6,951 bases of DNA from Betaproteobacteria bacterium (GTDB lineage: Bacteria; Pseudomonadota; Gammaproteobacteria; Burkholderiales; Burkholderiaceae_C), in assembly GCA_009927195.1 (NCBI GenBank), contig RFNL01000098.1:1-6951 (forward strand), written 5' to 3'. This document shows, piece by piece, positions 1 through 5,959 of the stretch. The notes under the pieces are model-generated. The model saw only the letters and a program-made list of their open reading frames with translations, was not told the origin of the DNA and ran no database searches. Numbering within the stretch: the first letter of the stretch is position 1; the number at the start of each line of letters is the position of its first letter. Made by a program: the position numbers and the translations under genes.

Positions 1-259
1 CCCTGCACGCCTTTGGTGGCCATGAAGTGACTCAATTGTTCGCGCAATGCTGGGTAACCTTCGGTCGAACCGTATTGCAGCGCCGGGCCGGGTTCGTTGG
101 CCAACACCTGCTGGCTGGCTTGGCGAATGCCTTCCACGTCAAACATGGCACTGTCTGGGAAGCCACCCGCGAAGCTGATGATGCCGGGCTTGCCCAGCAA
201 TTTGAACAACTCGCGGATCGCGGAGGTTCAACGTTGTTCAGGCGTTGTGCAAATTGCAT
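1..259 (-). pseudogene. PLP-dependent aminotransferase, 5' part, apparently frameshifted (3' end outside window)
   Basis: The minus strand encodes the N-terminus of a fold-type I PLP aminotransferase of the 2-aminoadipate/MocR-like class. Reading starts at ATG 259-257 with MQFAQRLNNVEP. At 224 the homology moves to another frame, which reads SAIRELFKLLGKPG, then FAGGFPDSAMFD and LQYGSTEGYPALREQL, and stays open to base 1. FAGGFPD and the QYGxxEGxxxLRxxL segment are typical of these enzymes. In the starting frame the reading becomes nonsense and stops near base 32. The productive frame has a TGA (230-228) just upstream of the shift, so it has no normal start there. A single missing base between 225 and 224 (CCC read as CC in a Pro codon) would restore one continuous protein. 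This is either a real inactivating mutation or a sequencing/assembly error. GGTGA about 10 bases upstream of the ATG is a plausible ribosome site. The exact substrate is unknown and the catalytic lysine lies outside the window. Confidence 0.8.
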
Positions 260-309
260 GGGAGAATTCACCAAATAGATTTAATTGGAATCTGACCCCA
301 ATTAATGCC
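260..309. promoter_or_regulatory. Divergent intergenic/promoter region between aminotransferase and nth
   Basis: These 50 AT-rich bases separate two divergent starts and must hold the signals for both. For nth, a weak sigma70-like pair can be drawn: TTGCAT at 254-259 and TAGATT at 276-281 with a 16-base spacer, matching consensus at 3/6 and 4/6. No convincing Shine-Dalgarno sequence precedes the nth ATG. The inverted repeat at 281-305 fills most of the region. The presence of promoters here is inferred from the gene layout. The specific boxes are tentative. Confidence 0.4.
281..305. repeat. Perfect 8-bp inverted repeat, REP-like or operator-like
   Basis: TTAATTGG at 281-288 is the exact reverse complement of CCAATTAA at 298-305, around a 9-base centre (AATCTGACC). 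The repeat ends 4 bases before the nth ATG, so it would lie in the nth leader or ribosome-entry region. It could be a regulator operator, an mRNA hairpin, or one unit of a dispersed repeat. GGGGTCAGATTCC-type cores flanked by AATT are, from memory, common in intergenic repeats of betaproteobacteria. Only one copy is in this window, so repetitiveness cannot be shown here. Confidence 0.5.
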
Positions 310-951
310 ATGAAAAAAAACCAAATCGAGCCATTTTTTGCCACTTTGAAAGCGGCCAATCCGCAGCCCAACACGGAGCTGGAGTATACGAGCGTGTTCG
401 AGCTGCTGACCGCTGTCTTGCTCAGCGCCCAGGCCACCGATGTGGGGGTGAACAAAGCGACCCGGCGCTTGTTTGCGGTGGCCCACACACCGGAGCGGAT
501 TTTGGCCTTGGGGCTGGATGGTTTGGAAGCACACATCCGCACCATTGGCCTGTACCACAGCAAAGCACGGCATTTGTTACAAACCTGCGAGATTTTGCTG
601 CGCGAACATGGCGGGAACGTGCCCAAAGACCGCGCTGCCTTGGAAGCCCTGCCCGGCGTGGGCCGCAAGACCGCCAATGTGGTGCTGAATGTGGCTTTTG
701 GCGAACCGACCATGGCCGTGGACACGCACATATTTCGGGTGGGCAACCGCACCGGCTTGGCACCGGGCAAAACATCGTATGAGGTTGAAATGGGTTTGCT
801 CAAACGCATCCCACCCGCCTACCTGGTCGATGCCCACCATTGGCTCATCTTGCTCGGTCGCTATGTGTGCCAAGCGCGCAAACCCCAGTGCTGGCAATGC
901 GCGGTGTCGGAGTTTTGTGCCCACCGGCCCAAAACCCCATCCCCCGACTGA
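310..951 (+). CDS. nth: Endonuclease III (DNA glycosylase/AP lyase)
   Basis: The 213-aa protein is a base-excision repair enzyme that removes oxidised pyrimidines from DNA and cleaves the abasic site by a lyase reaction. Its length is close to the E. coli enzyme (211 aa), and key residues fall at the same numbers. The helix-hairpin-helix segment LPGVGRKTANVVLN carries the catalytic Lys120. VDTHIFRV carries the catalytic Asp138. The C-terminus has a complete [4Fe-4S] cluster motif at Cys187, Cys194, Cys197 and Cys203 (C-x6-C-x2-C-x5-C). The ATG at 310 gives the conserved N-terminus. The same frame is open further upstream, to 97, but there it runs over the divergent aminotransferase gene and shows no family similarity. 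No clear Shine-Dalgarno precedes the ATG, and a palindrome ends 4 bases before it. The dehydrogenase gene follows after 25 bases, so the two are probably co-transcribed, although no functional link is evident. Confidence 0.97.
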   Translation: MKKNQIEPFFATLKAANPQPNTELEYTSVFELLTAVLLSAQATDVGVNKATRRLFAVAHTPERILALGLDGLEAHIRTIGLYHSKARHLLQTCEILLREHGGNVPKDRAALEALPGVGRKTANVVLNVAFGEPTMAVDTHIFRVGNRTGLAPGKTSYEVEMGLLKRIPPAYLVDAHHWLILLGRYVCQARKPQCWQCAVSEFCAHRPKTPSPD

Positions 952-976
952 TCATCTTCTTCTGAACGGAAACCCC

Positions 977-1918
977 ATGGACGCACAACACATTGGATTC
1001 ATTGGCTTGGGCGTGATGGGCGCTCCCATGGCCACCCACCTGGCCAAAGCCGGTCATCACCTCTGGCTGCATGACGCACAAACCGATGTGGCCCTGAATT
1101 TGGCCAACGCCATCGGCCCCAACGCCGTGGCGCTGGAGGACCCGCGTGCGGTGGGCGCGCACAGCGACATCGTGTTCACCATGCTGCCCCACGGCCAGGT
1201 GGTGCAATCGGTGGCCTTGGGGCTGGATCGGCCTGGTTTTGGCCTGATCAACGGCCTCAAGCCCGGTGGCTTATTGGTGGACACCTCTTCTTGCGAGCCA
1301 TGGCTGACGCGCCAAACCGCTGCAGCCCTGGCCGAACGCGGCATTGGCATGATCGATGCGCCGGTATCGGGGGCGCAATGGGGTGCCCAAGCGGCGGAAT
1401 TGGTTTTCATGGTCGGTGGTGCTGAACCCGATTTGGCCCGTGTGCGCCCGCTGCTGGATGTGATGGGCAAAACCGTTTTTCACTTGGGCGCGGTGGGATG
1501 TGGTCACGCGATGAAGGCCATCAACAACTGCATCACCGCCATCAACCTGATGAACACCACCGAAGGCCTGCTGGCCGGTCAACGCCATGGCCTGGACCCC
1601 GCGGTGATGGTGGACGTGCTCAATGCCTCCACCGGCGGGAGTTGGGTGGCACAAACCCATTTCCACCAGCGGGTGTTCAACCGCGCTTTTGACGATCCGT
1701 TCAAATTGGAATTGATGGTCAAGGACATGGGCATCGCCATGCAACTGGCAGATCAAACCCACACCCCCGCACCGGTGTGGGCGGTGGCCCAAGCATTGTG
1801 GCAACAAGCCCAAGGAAGCGCCGCCCCTCAGGCCAGTGTGAGTGAGGTGGTGCGCTGGATGGAGCAGCAAATCGGCACCGACTTGAGCGCCGGCGCCAAG
1901 CTGCCCTCAGGGGGCTGA
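977..1918 (+). CDS. NAD(P)-dependent beta-hydroxyacid dehydrogenase (3-hydroxyisobutyrate dehydrogenase / tartronate semialdehyde reductase family)
   Basis: The 313-aa protein is a typical full-length member of the family. It is a cytosolic oxidoreductase that interconverts a beta-hydroxyacid and the matching semialdehyde using NAD(P). The N-terminal Rossmann domain begins with GFIGLGVMGAPMA (residues 7-19), the GxGxxG nucleotide loop. The substrate-loop motif IDAPVSGAQWGA is at about 126-137. The catalytic-lysine motif GHAMKAINN is at 176-184, with Lys180 as the presumed general acid. The C-terminal helical domain contains LMVKDMGIA (246-254). The ATG at 977 places the Rossmann loop at the usual distance from the N-terminus; GGAA lies about 10 bases upstream. 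The gene probably shares a transcript with nth. Its last 12 bases overlap the end of the convergent DUF2783-like gene. The substrate cannot be read from the sequence: 3-hydroxyisobutyrate, tartronate semialdehyde and related acids are all possible. Confidence 0.92.
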   Translation: MDAQHIGFIGLGVMGAPMATHLAKAGHHLWLHDAQTDVALNLANAIGPNAVALEDPRAVGAHSDIVFTMLPHGQVVQSVALGLDRPGFGLINGLKPGGLLVDTSSCEPWLTRQTAAALAERGIGMIDAPVSGAQWGAQAAELVFMVGGAEPDLARVRPLLDVMGKTVFHLGAVGCGHAMKAINNCITAINLMNTTEGLLAGQRHGLDPAVMVDVLNASTGGSWVAQTHFHQRVFNRAFDDPFKLELMVKDMGIAMQLADQTHTPAPVWAVAQALWQQAQGSAAPQASVSEVVRWMEQQIGTDLSAGAKLPSGG

Positions 1919-1920
1919 GG
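1905..1920. terminator. GC-rich hairpin at the convergent gene ends (weak bidirectional terminator candidate)
   Basis: CCTCAG (1905-1910) and CTGAGG (1915-1920) form a perfect 6-bp stem with a GGGG loop on the plus strand (CCCC on the minus strand). The two opposing TGA stop codons (1916-1918 plus; 1909-1907 minus) lie in opposite arms. The position between convergent genes fits a shared transcription end. No T-tract follows on either side, so a classical intrinsic terminator is doubtful. It may act only as an RNA 3'-end stabiliser, or it may be chance. Confidence 0.35.
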
Positions 1921-2149
1921 CGTCGATATCGGCGCGGGCCACGGCCAGGGCTTGGCGCAGCACATCCAAGTCGCCAATGTGGTTGGCCAACACCAATATC
2001 AATTTGGCATTGAGCAAAGCGCTTTGCGCCTCGCTCAAGCCCAGGTGAGTGTCCAGCAGCGCTTCGTAAAAATCATCGCTCACGCCCGGGTCTGCGCTGG
2101 GCGGGCGCTGCGCATCATGAAAATGGGGAGTGAGCTTCAGGTCGGCCAT
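1907..2149 (-). CDS. Small DUF2783-like protein of unknown function
   Basis: The 80-aa soluble protein has no signal peptide or membrane segment. Residues 25-72 (DDFYEALLDTHLGLSEAQS, then NAKLILVLANHIGD and VLRQALAVAR) match what I recall of the DUF2783 family, short helical proteins of unknown function in proteobacteria. This was recognised from memory, not searched. The polar, proline-containing first 24 residues look poorly structured. The ATG lies 9 bases after the stop of the CoA-transferase gene with only a weak ribosome site (GAAAG), so translation probably depends on coupling to the upstream gene. It is the last gene of the minus-strand train, and its 3' end overlaps the convergent dehydrogenase gene by 12 bases. 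Its position suggests an accessory role for the CoA-transferase/hydratase pair, but nothing in the sequence shows one. Confidence 0.8.
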   Translation of the reverse strand: MADLKLTPHFHDAQRPPSADPGVSDDFYEALLDTHLGLSEAQSALLNAKLILVLANHIGDLDVLRQALAVARADIDASAP

Positions 2150-2158
2150 GAGGAGCTT

Positions 2159-3307
2159 TCACAAAGGGTCCAAACCCAACTCTTGCAAGATGGCCTGGGT
2201 GTGTTCCCCCACCTGGGGGATGGGGTCCATGCGGTAATCAAAGGCACTGTTGCGCCCCGGCGGCAACAAGGCCGGCAAGGGCCCAGCGCTGGAGCCCACA
2301 TCGCGCCAGCGCGCCCGCGCTTGCAACTGGGGATGGGCCCACACATCGGCCAGGCTGTTCACCCGGGCATTGGCAATTTGGGCCGCCTCCAAGCGCTCGA
2401 TCACGCTGTCGGCGCTGAGCTTGGAAAACACCGCATCAATTTCAGCGGCCAAGGCTTGGCGATTGGCATTGCGCTGCACGCCGGAGTTGAAACGCGGGTC
2501 TTGGGCCATGTCGGGCTGCAACAGCACATGGGTGCAAAACGACTGCCATTCCCGCTCGTTTTGAATGCCCAACATCACCGCTGGGCCCTCGCCCACAGGG
2601 AATGGGCCATAAGGGTAGATGGTGGCGTGGGCCGAGCCGGTGCGGGGCGGCGGGGCCGCGCCGTCCATGGCGTAGTACATGGGAAAGCCCATCCATTCGG
2701 TGAGGGCCTCCAACATCGACACATCAATGTGCGCGCCCTCGCCGGTTTTGTCGCGATGGATGATGGCCGCCAAGATGTTGCTGTAGGCGTACATGCCAGC
2801 GGCGATGTCGGCGATGGAGTTACCCGATTTGGACGGCGTATCGGGTGTGCCCGTGATGCCCAAATAACCGGCCTCGCTTTGGATCAACAGGTCATAGGCT
2901 TTTTTATCTCGATACGGCCCGTCTTGTCCGTAGCCCGAAATGTCACACACGATGAGGCGCGGGTTTTGGGCACGCAAGGTCGCCGCATCCAAGCCCATGC
3001 GGGTGGTGGCCCCAGGGGCCAGGTTTTGCACCACCACGTCGGCGCGGTCAATCAAGGCCTTGAGCGCGGCCAAGGCCGGGTCTTGCTTCAAGTCCAGCGC
3101 CAAACTTTCTTTGGATCGATTGACCCACACAAAATGCGAGGCCAAACCGCGCGCCCGCTGGTCGTAGGCACGGGCGAAATCGCCACCACCGGGGCGCTCC
3201 ACCTTGATCACCCGCGCCCCCAAATCGGCCAGGTGACGGGTGCACAGGGGAGCGGCGATGGCATGCTCGAGCGACACCACGGTGATGTGGTCCAAGGGCC
3301 GCGTCAT
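2159..3307 (-). CDS. Class III (CaiB/BaiF) CoA-transferase, possibly itaconate/dicarboxylate-specific
   Basis: The 382-aa protein is of normal family length. It would move CoA between a donor such as succinyl-CoA and a carboxylic acid in the cytosol, by way of an enzyme-aspartyl anhydride. Family hallmarks are the N-terminus VVSLEHAIAAPLCTRHLADLGARVIKVERPGGGDFAR in pieces (residues 10-46), NRSKESLALDLK (63-74), ISGYGQDGPY (123-132) and HRDKTGEGAHIDVSMLEAL (from about 183). Asp167 in SIADIAAGM aligns with the nucleophilic aspartate of formyl-CoA transferase. The ATG at 3307 was chosen because it gives the conserved N-terminus and forms an ATGA overlap with the hydratase stop; upstream in-frame starts run back into the hydratase gene. 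Pairing with an HTD2-type hydratase points to itaconate, mesaconate or citramalate CoA chemistry, as in the Pseudomonas aeruginosa itaconate pathway, which to my knowledge also uses a class III transferase. The substrate is inferred, not shown. A citramalyl-CoA lyase is absent from the window. Confidence 0.93.
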   Translation of the reverse strand: MTRPLDHITVVSLEHAIAAPLCTRHLADLGARVIKVERPGGGDFARAYDQRARGLASHFVWVNRSKESLALDLKQDPALAALKALIDRADVVVQNLAPGATTRMGLDAATLRAQNPRLIVCDISGYGQDGPYRDKKAYDLLIQSEAGYLGITGTPDTPSKSGNSIADIAAGMYAYSNILAAIIHRDKTGEGAHIDVSMLEALTEWMGFPMYYAMDGAAPPPRTGSAHATIYPYGPFPVGEGPAVMLGIQNEREWQSFCTHVLLQPDMAQDPRFNSGVQRNANRQALAAEIDAVFSKLSADSVIERLEAAQIANARVNSLADVWAHPQLQARARWRDVGSSAGPLPALLPPGRNSAFDYRMDPIPQVGEHTQAILQELGLDPL

Positions 3308-4170
3308 GCCAGCTCCGCCGTGGCTTGCATGGTCAGCCAGCCATCGTGGTCTTGGGCCCACAAATCGACCCGGTTGCCATCGGGTTGGCCACAGACATTG
3401 AAGGCTCGACCATCGCCACATTCATAGGTCGGTCGCATCGCCTTGAAGGAAAAATGACGCACTGGCCGTTCGGTGTGGCGGGCCACCAAGTCCAACAACA
3501 AAGTGGCCAATAAGGGGCCATGCACCACCAACCCGGGGTAACCCTCTTCTTGGGTCACATAGCTGCGGTCGTAGTGGATGCGGTGGCCATTGAAGGTCAG
3601 TGCCGAGTAGCGAAACAGCAGCACTGCATCGGGCACCACCGTGCGCTGCCACGCGGCCGAGCTGGGGGCGGCCACGGGTGCACTCACCGGGTCGTCGGGG
3701 TGGGCTGCGGCCCGGTAAACAATGTCGTGTCCCTCGGTCAAACACAAACCCAAGGGGCTGTGCACTTCGTGCACCACCTCGACAAAAATCAAATCGCCGC
3801 TGCGTCCCGCCTTTTGCTTGACCGATGCGATGCGCGAGCGCCGCAGCACCGCATCGCCCACTTTGAGCGGGAGCAACCACTGCAAACGCCCGCCCGCCCA
3901 CATGCGCCGGGGCAAGGGCACTGGCGGCAAAAAACCACCACGCTGGGCGTGGCCATCAGGGCCGAGTTCGCTTTGGGCATGGGTGGGCAAAAAATACAAC
4001 CAGTGACCCAAGGGGGGCAACTCGGTGCCCACTTTGACCTCGCTCTGGGGGCGGTCCAAGGTGGCCATCCAAGCGCGCAGGGGCACGGCGGTGATCTCGT
4101 CGTGCAAGGTGTCGCTGCGGCCTTGCCAAGACTGCAAATGGGCCAAGGTGTGGGAGTCGATCAAGCTCAT
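3304..4170 (-). CDS. MaoC-family (HTD2-type) acyl-CoA hydratase, itaconyl-/mesaconyl-CoA hydratase-like
   Basis: The 288-aa cytosolic protein has the size of double-hotdog type 2 thioester dehydratases such as mesaconyl-C4-CoA hydratase and itaconyl-CoA hydratase. The N-terminal half carries LPPLGHWLYFLP (51-62) and, after a G-rich segment, FLPPVPLPRRMWAGG (80-94), both characteristic of this group. The C-terminal hotdog has the hydratase motif FRYSALTFNGHRIHYD (about 187-201; Asn194, His196, His199 and Asp201 are the likely active-site region), followed by EGYPGLVVHGPL (209-220). It would add water reversibly to an unsaturated acyl-CoA. The start overlaps the ATPase stop (ATGA, 4170-4167), and its stop overlaps the CoA-transferase start in the same way, so it is coupled on both sides. 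Itaconyl-CoA to citramalyl-CoA is the preferred guess because of the neighbouring class III CoA-transferase. Mesaconyl-C4-CoA or another enoyl-CoA remains possible. Confidence 0.88.
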   Translation of the reverse strand: MSLIDSHTLAHLQSWQGRSDTLHDEITAVPLRAWMATLDRPQSEVKVGTELPPLGHWLYFLPTHAQSELGPDGHAQRGGFLPPVPLPRRMWAGGRLQWLLPLKVGDAVLRRSRIASVKQKAGRSGDLIFVEVVHEVHSPLGLCLTEGHDIVYRAAAHPDDPVSAPVAAPSSAAWQRTVVPDAVLLFRYSALTFNGHRIHYDRSYVTQEEGYPGLVVHGPLLATLLLDLVARHTERPVRHFSFKAMRPTYECGDGRAFNVCGQPDGNRVDLWAQDHDGWLTMQATAELA

Positions 4171-4958
4171 GGGGGCAGTCTACCCAATCCGTCATCGGGC
4201 ATGGCCACCCATTGCCCGCCAACTTGCTGGACGCTGAGCTTGTTTTGAAACACCTGGCGCAATGCGGCATGGGTGTGGGCATCGCCACACGGCCCCTGGT
4301 GCATCACCCGCCCTTGCTGCAAGATCAGCAGGTGTTCGGCCCGCAGTGCCAAACTGATCTCGTGCATCACGCTCACCACAGTCACCCCTTGCGCCAACAA
4401 GTCGCGCACCGTGTGTAACCAATCAACCTGGTGGGGCATGTCCATGTGGGCCAAAGGTTCGTCCATCAACAACACCGGCGCTTGCACCGCCAAGGCACGC
4501 GCCAGCAACACCCGCTGGCGTTCGCCACCCGACAATTGCGCCAATGTGCGCTGACGCAAGTGCCAACACTGGGTTTGCGCCATCACCTGTTGCACCACCG
4601 CTTGGTCTTTGGCGCTGACACCCTGCCACCAGCGTTGGTGGGGCAATCGGCCCAGCATCACCACATCCCAGGCGTTGACCGCCTCGTCACCTGCGCTGAA
4701 TTGCCCCAGCCAAGCCAGTTGCCGGGCCCTGGCCTGCGCTGGCAAAGCTTGGATCGCCTGACCCAATACCGCCACATCGCCTTCAAAGGGCAACAAGCCC
4801 GCCAAGGCCTTGAGCAAGGTGGTTTTGCCTGCGCCATTGGGCCCCACCACGCTGGTCCAGCACCCGCGCTCAAAGGCAACATGGACACTGTCAAGCACCT
4901 TGTGCCCGCCCAACACCACGCTCAAGCCTTGGGCATGCAGAGCGGCAATGGGCTTCAT
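4167..4958 (-). CDS. btuD: ABC transporter ATPase, vitamin B12/iron-siderophore type (BtuD-like)
   Basis: The 263-aa protein is the nucleotide-binding subunit that powers import across the inner membrane together with the permease encoded just upstream. All ABC motifs are intact: Walker A GPNGAGKT (39-46), Q-loop Gln86, signature LSGGE (142-146), Walker B VLLMDE (162-167), the D-loop region PLAHMDMPHQ (168-177) and the switch His199 (MHEIS). This D-loop style is typical of BtuD, FecE and HmuV-type ATPases. The ATG at 4958 overlaps the permease stop by 4 bp (ATGA). The open frame extends upstream to 5939, but that part is the permease gene read out of frame. The C-terminal 60 residues are the usual tail region. 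Cobalamin is favoured because the binding protein is BtuF-like. Heme or a ferric siderophore cannot be excluded from the ATPase alone. Confidence 0.93.
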   Translation of the reverse strand: MKPIAALHAQGLSVVLGGHKVLDSVHVAFERGCWTSVVGPNGAGKTTLLKALAGLLPFEGDVAVLGQAIQALPAQARARQLAWLGQFSAGDEAVNAWDVVMLGRLPHQRWWQGVSAKDQAVVQQVMAQTQCWHLRQRTLAQLSGGERQRVLLARALAVQAPVLLMDEPLAHMDMPHQVDWLHTVRDLLAQGVTVVSVMHEISLALRAEHLLILQQGRVMHQGPCGDAHTHAALRQVFQNKLSVQQVGGQWVAMPDDGLGRLPP

Positions 4959-5959
4959 GGCATGCCACCATGGGTTTGGCGCTGCAATTGCCACAACAAA
5001 TATGCACCGCCCAGCACAGCGGTCAGGATGCCCACCGGCAGTTCTCGCGGGGCCAAACAAATGCGCGCCAACACATCGGCGATGCCCAACAACCAACCGC
5101 CCATGACCACTGAGCGCAATAGCAATGCGCGGTATGAAAGTGCATGGCCCGCGCGCACCAAATGCGGTGCGACCAAACCCACAAAGGCGATCAGACCCGC
5201 TTGGGCCACCGATGTCGCGGTACACAAGGCCAACACGCCGACCAACACCCAATGCAACAGACCCATGGGCAAACCCAGGCTGCGCGCCGTGTCCTCGCCC
5301 AAACGCAAACCATCGAGCCAGCGCGACATGGCCAGTGCCACGCCCAAAGCGGGCAACAGCACCCCAGCCATCAAGAGCACCGATGGCATGGCAATCATGG
5401 CGGTGCTGCCCAACAGGAAAGACTGCATCTGGGACCAGGCTTGCGGCGCAGCCACCATCCACAAAGATGTGACGGCCCCCAAAACCACACCCACCACCAC
5501 CCCAGAGAGCAATAAACGCAAACCATGGTGCGCGCCGCGCGCCAAAGCCAAAGTGAGCAGCACCGCTGCCCAAGCGCCCACAAATGCACTGCCGGTCAGG
5601 CCCAGGCGCCAGACCCAGGGCTGGGCCCAGGCCAGGCCCGGGGCCAGCGCTGCGCCGCCCATAACAGTGATCGCCACGACCACGCCAAAAGCAGCGCCCG
5701 AGGCACTGCCCAACAAATAGGGGTCGGCCAATGGATTGCGAAACAAACCTTGGGCCACAGCGCCGGCCAAACCCAGCAATGCACCGGCCAACCAAGCCCC
5801 CTGGGTGCGTGGCCAGCGCAGGTCTTGCACGATGGGGTCGCTCCAGCGCCACTCGGTGTCCAGGCCCTCGCTGCCCCCCATCAGGCCCAGCCATGCACCC
5901 GCCAGGGTCAATGCCATCATCACTGCCCACCAAAGCCAAGCTTGCGTTGGGCGACTCAT
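4955..5959 (-). CDS. btuC: ABC transporter permease, FecCD/BtuC family
   Basis: The 334-aa, very hydrophobic inner-membrane protein has the usual length of this family, with about nine or ten membrane segments. Hallmarks are LRWPRTQGAWLAGA followed by AVAQGLFRNPLADPYLLG (residues 47-84), LLLSGVVVGVVLGA (149-162), GLIAFVGLVAPHLVR (255-269), which precedes the coupling region that contacts the ATPase, and the C-terminal ELPVGILTAVLGGAYLLWQL (306-325). Many relatives have Pro where Ala319 stands in GGAY, a minor variation. The ATG at 5959 overlaps the stop of the binding-protein gene by 4 bp (ATGA), and its own stop overlaps the ATPase start. A longer in-frame reading to 6100 would add residues that belong to the binding-protein gene in another frame. 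It forms the homodimeric channel of the importer. The family covers cobalamin, heme and siderophore importers, so substrate assignment relies on the binding protein. Confidence 0.94.
   Translation of the reverse strand: MSRPTQAWLWWAVMMALTLAGAWLGLMGGSEGLDTEWRWSDPIVQDLRWPRTQGAWLAGALLGLAGAVAQGLFRNPLADPYLLGSASGAAFGVVVAITVMGGAALAPGLAWAQPWVWRLGLTGSAFVGAWAAVLLTLALARGAHHGLRLLLSGVVVGVVLGAVTSLWMVAAPQAWSQMQSFLLGSTAMIAMPSVLLMAGVLLPALGVALAMSRWLDGLRLGEDTARSLGLPMGLLHWVLVGVLALCTATSVAQAGLIAFVGLVAPHLVRAGHALSYRALLLRSVVMGGWLLGIADVLARICLAPRELPVGILTAVLGGAYLLWQLQRQTHGGMP

Noticed and set aside
210..240. Programmed ribosomal frameshifting in the aminotransferase
   Set aside because: No slippery heptamer or downstream stimulatory structure is evident, and this enzyme family is not known to use frameshifting. 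A deletion or sequence error is simpler.
97..309. N-terminal extension of endonuclease III by 71 residues
   Set aside because: The extension reads through the antisense of the aminotransferase gene, shows no similarity to the family, and would break the exact match of catalytic residue numbers with E. coli Nth.
689..976. N-terminal extension of the dehydrogenase overlapping nth
   Set aside because: The extra residues are nth read out of frame. The Rossmann motif starts right after the ATG at 977.
1952..3427. A 491-codon open frame on the plus strand opposite the CoA-transferase
   Set aside because: It is rich in His, Gln, Gly and Arg, has no recognisable motif, and lies antisense to a well-supported gene in GC-rich DNA where such open shadows are common.
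4431..5720. A 429-codon plus-strand open frame opposite the ATPase and permease
   Set aside because: Its composition is Pro/Thr/Asn-rich and unlike a folded protein. It spans two real minus-strand genes.
4167..5939. A 590-residue open frame that could suggest a permease-ATPase fusion
   Set aside because: Only the last 263 residues resemble a protein family. The first part is the permease gene read in the wrong frame, while the genuine permease frame ends with a TGA overlapping the ATPase ATG.
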